64,000 nt of DNA from an uncultured Bacilli bacterium (lineage in GTDB: Bacteria; Bacillota_I; Bacilli_A; RF39; UBA660), in assembly GCA_934130105.1 (NCBI GenBank), contig CAKOXL010000002.1, positions 11,574 through 75,573 on the forward strand, in the 5' to 3' direction. The notes under the pieces were generated by a model. That model did no database searches and was not told where the DNA came from. It was given only the letters and a program-made list of their open reading frames with translations. Every line of letters begins with the position of its first letter. Position 1 is the first letter of the stretch. The position numbers and the translations under genes were made by a program. This document shows, one piece after another, positions 63,801 to 64,000 of the stretch.

Positions 63801-63910
63801 TAATCTTTTCCCTTTTCAATTGATTTATTTAATAAGTCTTCCTCTAAAAACTTATTCATTAATTTTTGTTCTACAACACTATTTTTTTCTTTACTTAATT
63901 CTTTAAACAT
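60815..63910 (-). CDS. ileS: Isoleucyl-tRNA synthetase, type 2
   Basis: 1031 residues. Class I synthetase charging tRNA-Ile. The HIGH-type region reads GPATANGMPGIHHMLAKLLK and the KMSKS loop KMHKSKGNAVEP. The editing (CP1) domain has WTTTPWTLISNVA and the end has the long C-terminal anticodon region. These features and the length match the second bacterial/eukaryote-like IleRS class (IleRS2), whose known members resist mupirocin, rather than the usual 900-930-residue type. Begins 3 bases after the preceding gene's stop, leaving no room for a T-box. Confidence 0.93.
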   Translation of the reverse strand: MFKELSKEKNSVVEQKLMNKFLEEDLLNKSIEKGKDYFVFYDGPATANGMPGIHHMLAKLLKDTFCKYKTMQGYKVLRKVGWDTHGLPVEVQVEKELGFSGKTDIEKYGIKEFNEKCRESVWKNEASFKDFTNKMGQFIDLKNPYITYDNNYIETEWWILKKFFDEGLIYDGLKILPYCPRCGTGLASHEVAQGYKEISVNTVTVPFKMKDEDNTYLLIWTTTPWTLISNVAACVNPNEKYVKCFSKGHNFIVAEKLAHKVLGDEFEVVEEYLGKDLEYREYEQFLPFLSVNKKAFYITVADYVTMEDGTGIVHIAPAFGQDDYEVGLKYDLPMLNPVDENGCYKEGPWKGRLVVDSELEVDIIKYLVSEDKLFKKQKMVHNYPHCWRCKTPLVYYSKPSLYIKTTAFKDKIIEANNTVNWYPEYVGEKRFGNWLENMNDWAISRNRYWGTPIPLWRCSCGHDEMIGSRKELVEKAIENIDESIELHRPYVDDIHIKCPNCGKEMTRVKEVMDCWFDSGSMPFAQYHYPFENKDLFEKQFPADFISEGIDQTRGWFYSLLVISTFVKGCSPYKNVVVNDLLLDKFGQKMHKSKGNAVEPFSILEKYGADATRFYMLYASPVWTPLKFDEDGIKEVQSKFFNTLKNTYTFFEMYANTDKVDPREFEVEYEELEEIDKWLLSKYNKLVKYMTNAMNEYDLNKAVRLVNSFVNEELSNWYIRRNRRRFWGSSLDTSKKAVYKTTYQVLEGVCRLIAPIVPFVSDEIYTNLTGEESVHLASYPVCDDAKINEKIERRMDLVRDLISLGRNAREEAKIKVRQPISEVILDGKNEETISDLVDLIKEELNVKEVTFAKDLSLYMNFEVKPNFKICGKMFGSHMKEFQEKLSSLSEEDITTLESNGTIKMEVDNEEVEITPEMIEVRVSSKEGFNASHEGNHFIVLNTTLTSELVNEGIVREFISKVQNLRKTKDFEITDRITIYYTENSDFEKAISNYIEVIKKETLALDIIKKELDTEEVNLNGVTIKFDVERVSE

Positions 63911-63913
63911 AAT

Positions 63914-64000
63914 TTACACCCTTTCTTTTATTATTTTACGAATTTGTTTAACATTATCTTCTCCATAGATATGAGAGTACTCCATTAACTCTTTTCTACA
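63914..64000 (-). CDS. 3' end of an unidentified gene upstream of ileS
   Basis: The last 28 codons of a gene running in from the right edge: CRKELMEYSHIYGEDNV, then KQIRKIIKERV and TAA at 63916. Charged, helical end. Too short to identify. Co-transcribed with ileS. Confidence 0.7.
   Translation of the reverse strand, partial: CRKELMEYSHIYGEDNVKQIRKIIKERV

Noticed and set aside
63911..63913. T-box leader for ileS
   Set aside because: Only 3 bases separate ileS from the upstream gene, so there is no room for a T-box.
1..64000. Mollicutes code 4 (TGA = Trp)
   Set aside because: TGA is used as stop (for example tetR and the gene before pnp) and Trp codons are TGG throughout.
1..64000. tRNA or rRNA genes
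   Set aside because: No GTTCRANNC-type arms with a matching acceptor stem were noticed in the gaps; all gaps are short and AT-rich. A covariance search was not run.

Overview
The window is very AT-rich, and all but four of its genes lie on the minus strand. TGA is used as a stop and tryptophan is written TGG, so the ordinary bacterial code applies. Peptidoglycan genes (mltG, dacF-like, VanY-like), lspA, ireB, Firmicutes-type rpsO-pnp order and TGn-TATAAT extended -10 promoters point to a low-GC Bacillota. An uncultured Bacilli lineage of the RF39/Erysipelotrichia kind is my guess; I did not run a phylogeny. No tRNA, rRNA, insertion sequence or CRISPR array was seen.

Layout, left to right. 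1-7819 is a housekeeping block: ireB-ruvX-DUF1292-mltG (the Bacillus yrzL-yrrK-yrzB-yrrL order), a rhomboid protease, rluD, lspA, an Asn-rich membrane protein, typA and a rhodanese. 7872-20673 is a Firmicutes-type type IV secretion system: VirD4-like coupling ATPase, lipoprotein, SpoIID + NlpC/P60 wall hydrolase, VirB4-like ATPase, TrsD-like protein, PrgI, VirB6/TrbL-like channel and three VirB2-like hairpin proteins. 20833-37779 is a Tad/Flp-type pilus cluster: TadZ, pseudopilin, 57-residue Flp-like pilin, TadC, TadB, TadA, CpaB, a second pseudopilin-like protein, a 31-cysteine secreted protein of 1007 residues, a class B sortase, a DUF5011-type surface protein and a membrane protein. A two-gene sugar-modification unit sits inside it. 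No relaxase, integrase or replication gene was found, and ordinary chromosomal genes flank both ends, so this looks like a resident envelope machine rather than a mobile element.

37881-41285 holds a thioredoxin-like lipoprotein, a large surface protein with a lectin/FGE-like C terminus and a lipoprotein. 41354-47077 is a reactive-aldehyde/redox operon (dxs, merR, aldo/keto reductase, two flavodoxins, CMD protein, cupin, DUF362). Its promoter has a 19-bp spacer filled by an inverted repeat, and its MerR protein has Cys52, as in AdhR/NmlR. 47185-52300 carries a GNAT enzyme, a TetR unit with a frameshifted small gene, a ketopantoate-reductase-like protein, and a cytidylate-kinase-like + MATE operon behind a leader that looks like a guanidine-IV (mepA) riboswitch. 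52408-64000 returns to wall and core functions: two D,D-carboxypeptidases, TPM protein, LemA, pnp, rpsO, a DUF11 fragment and a type-2 isoleucyl-tRNA synthetase.

How the parts may work together (inference): the T4SS and Tad units are adjacent, co-directional and both rich in cysteines outside the cell. The thioredoxin-like lipoprotein next to them could handle their disulfides, the sortase could anchor a subunit, and the UDP-galactopyranose-mutase-like/membrane protein pair could supply sugars to pilins or the envelope.
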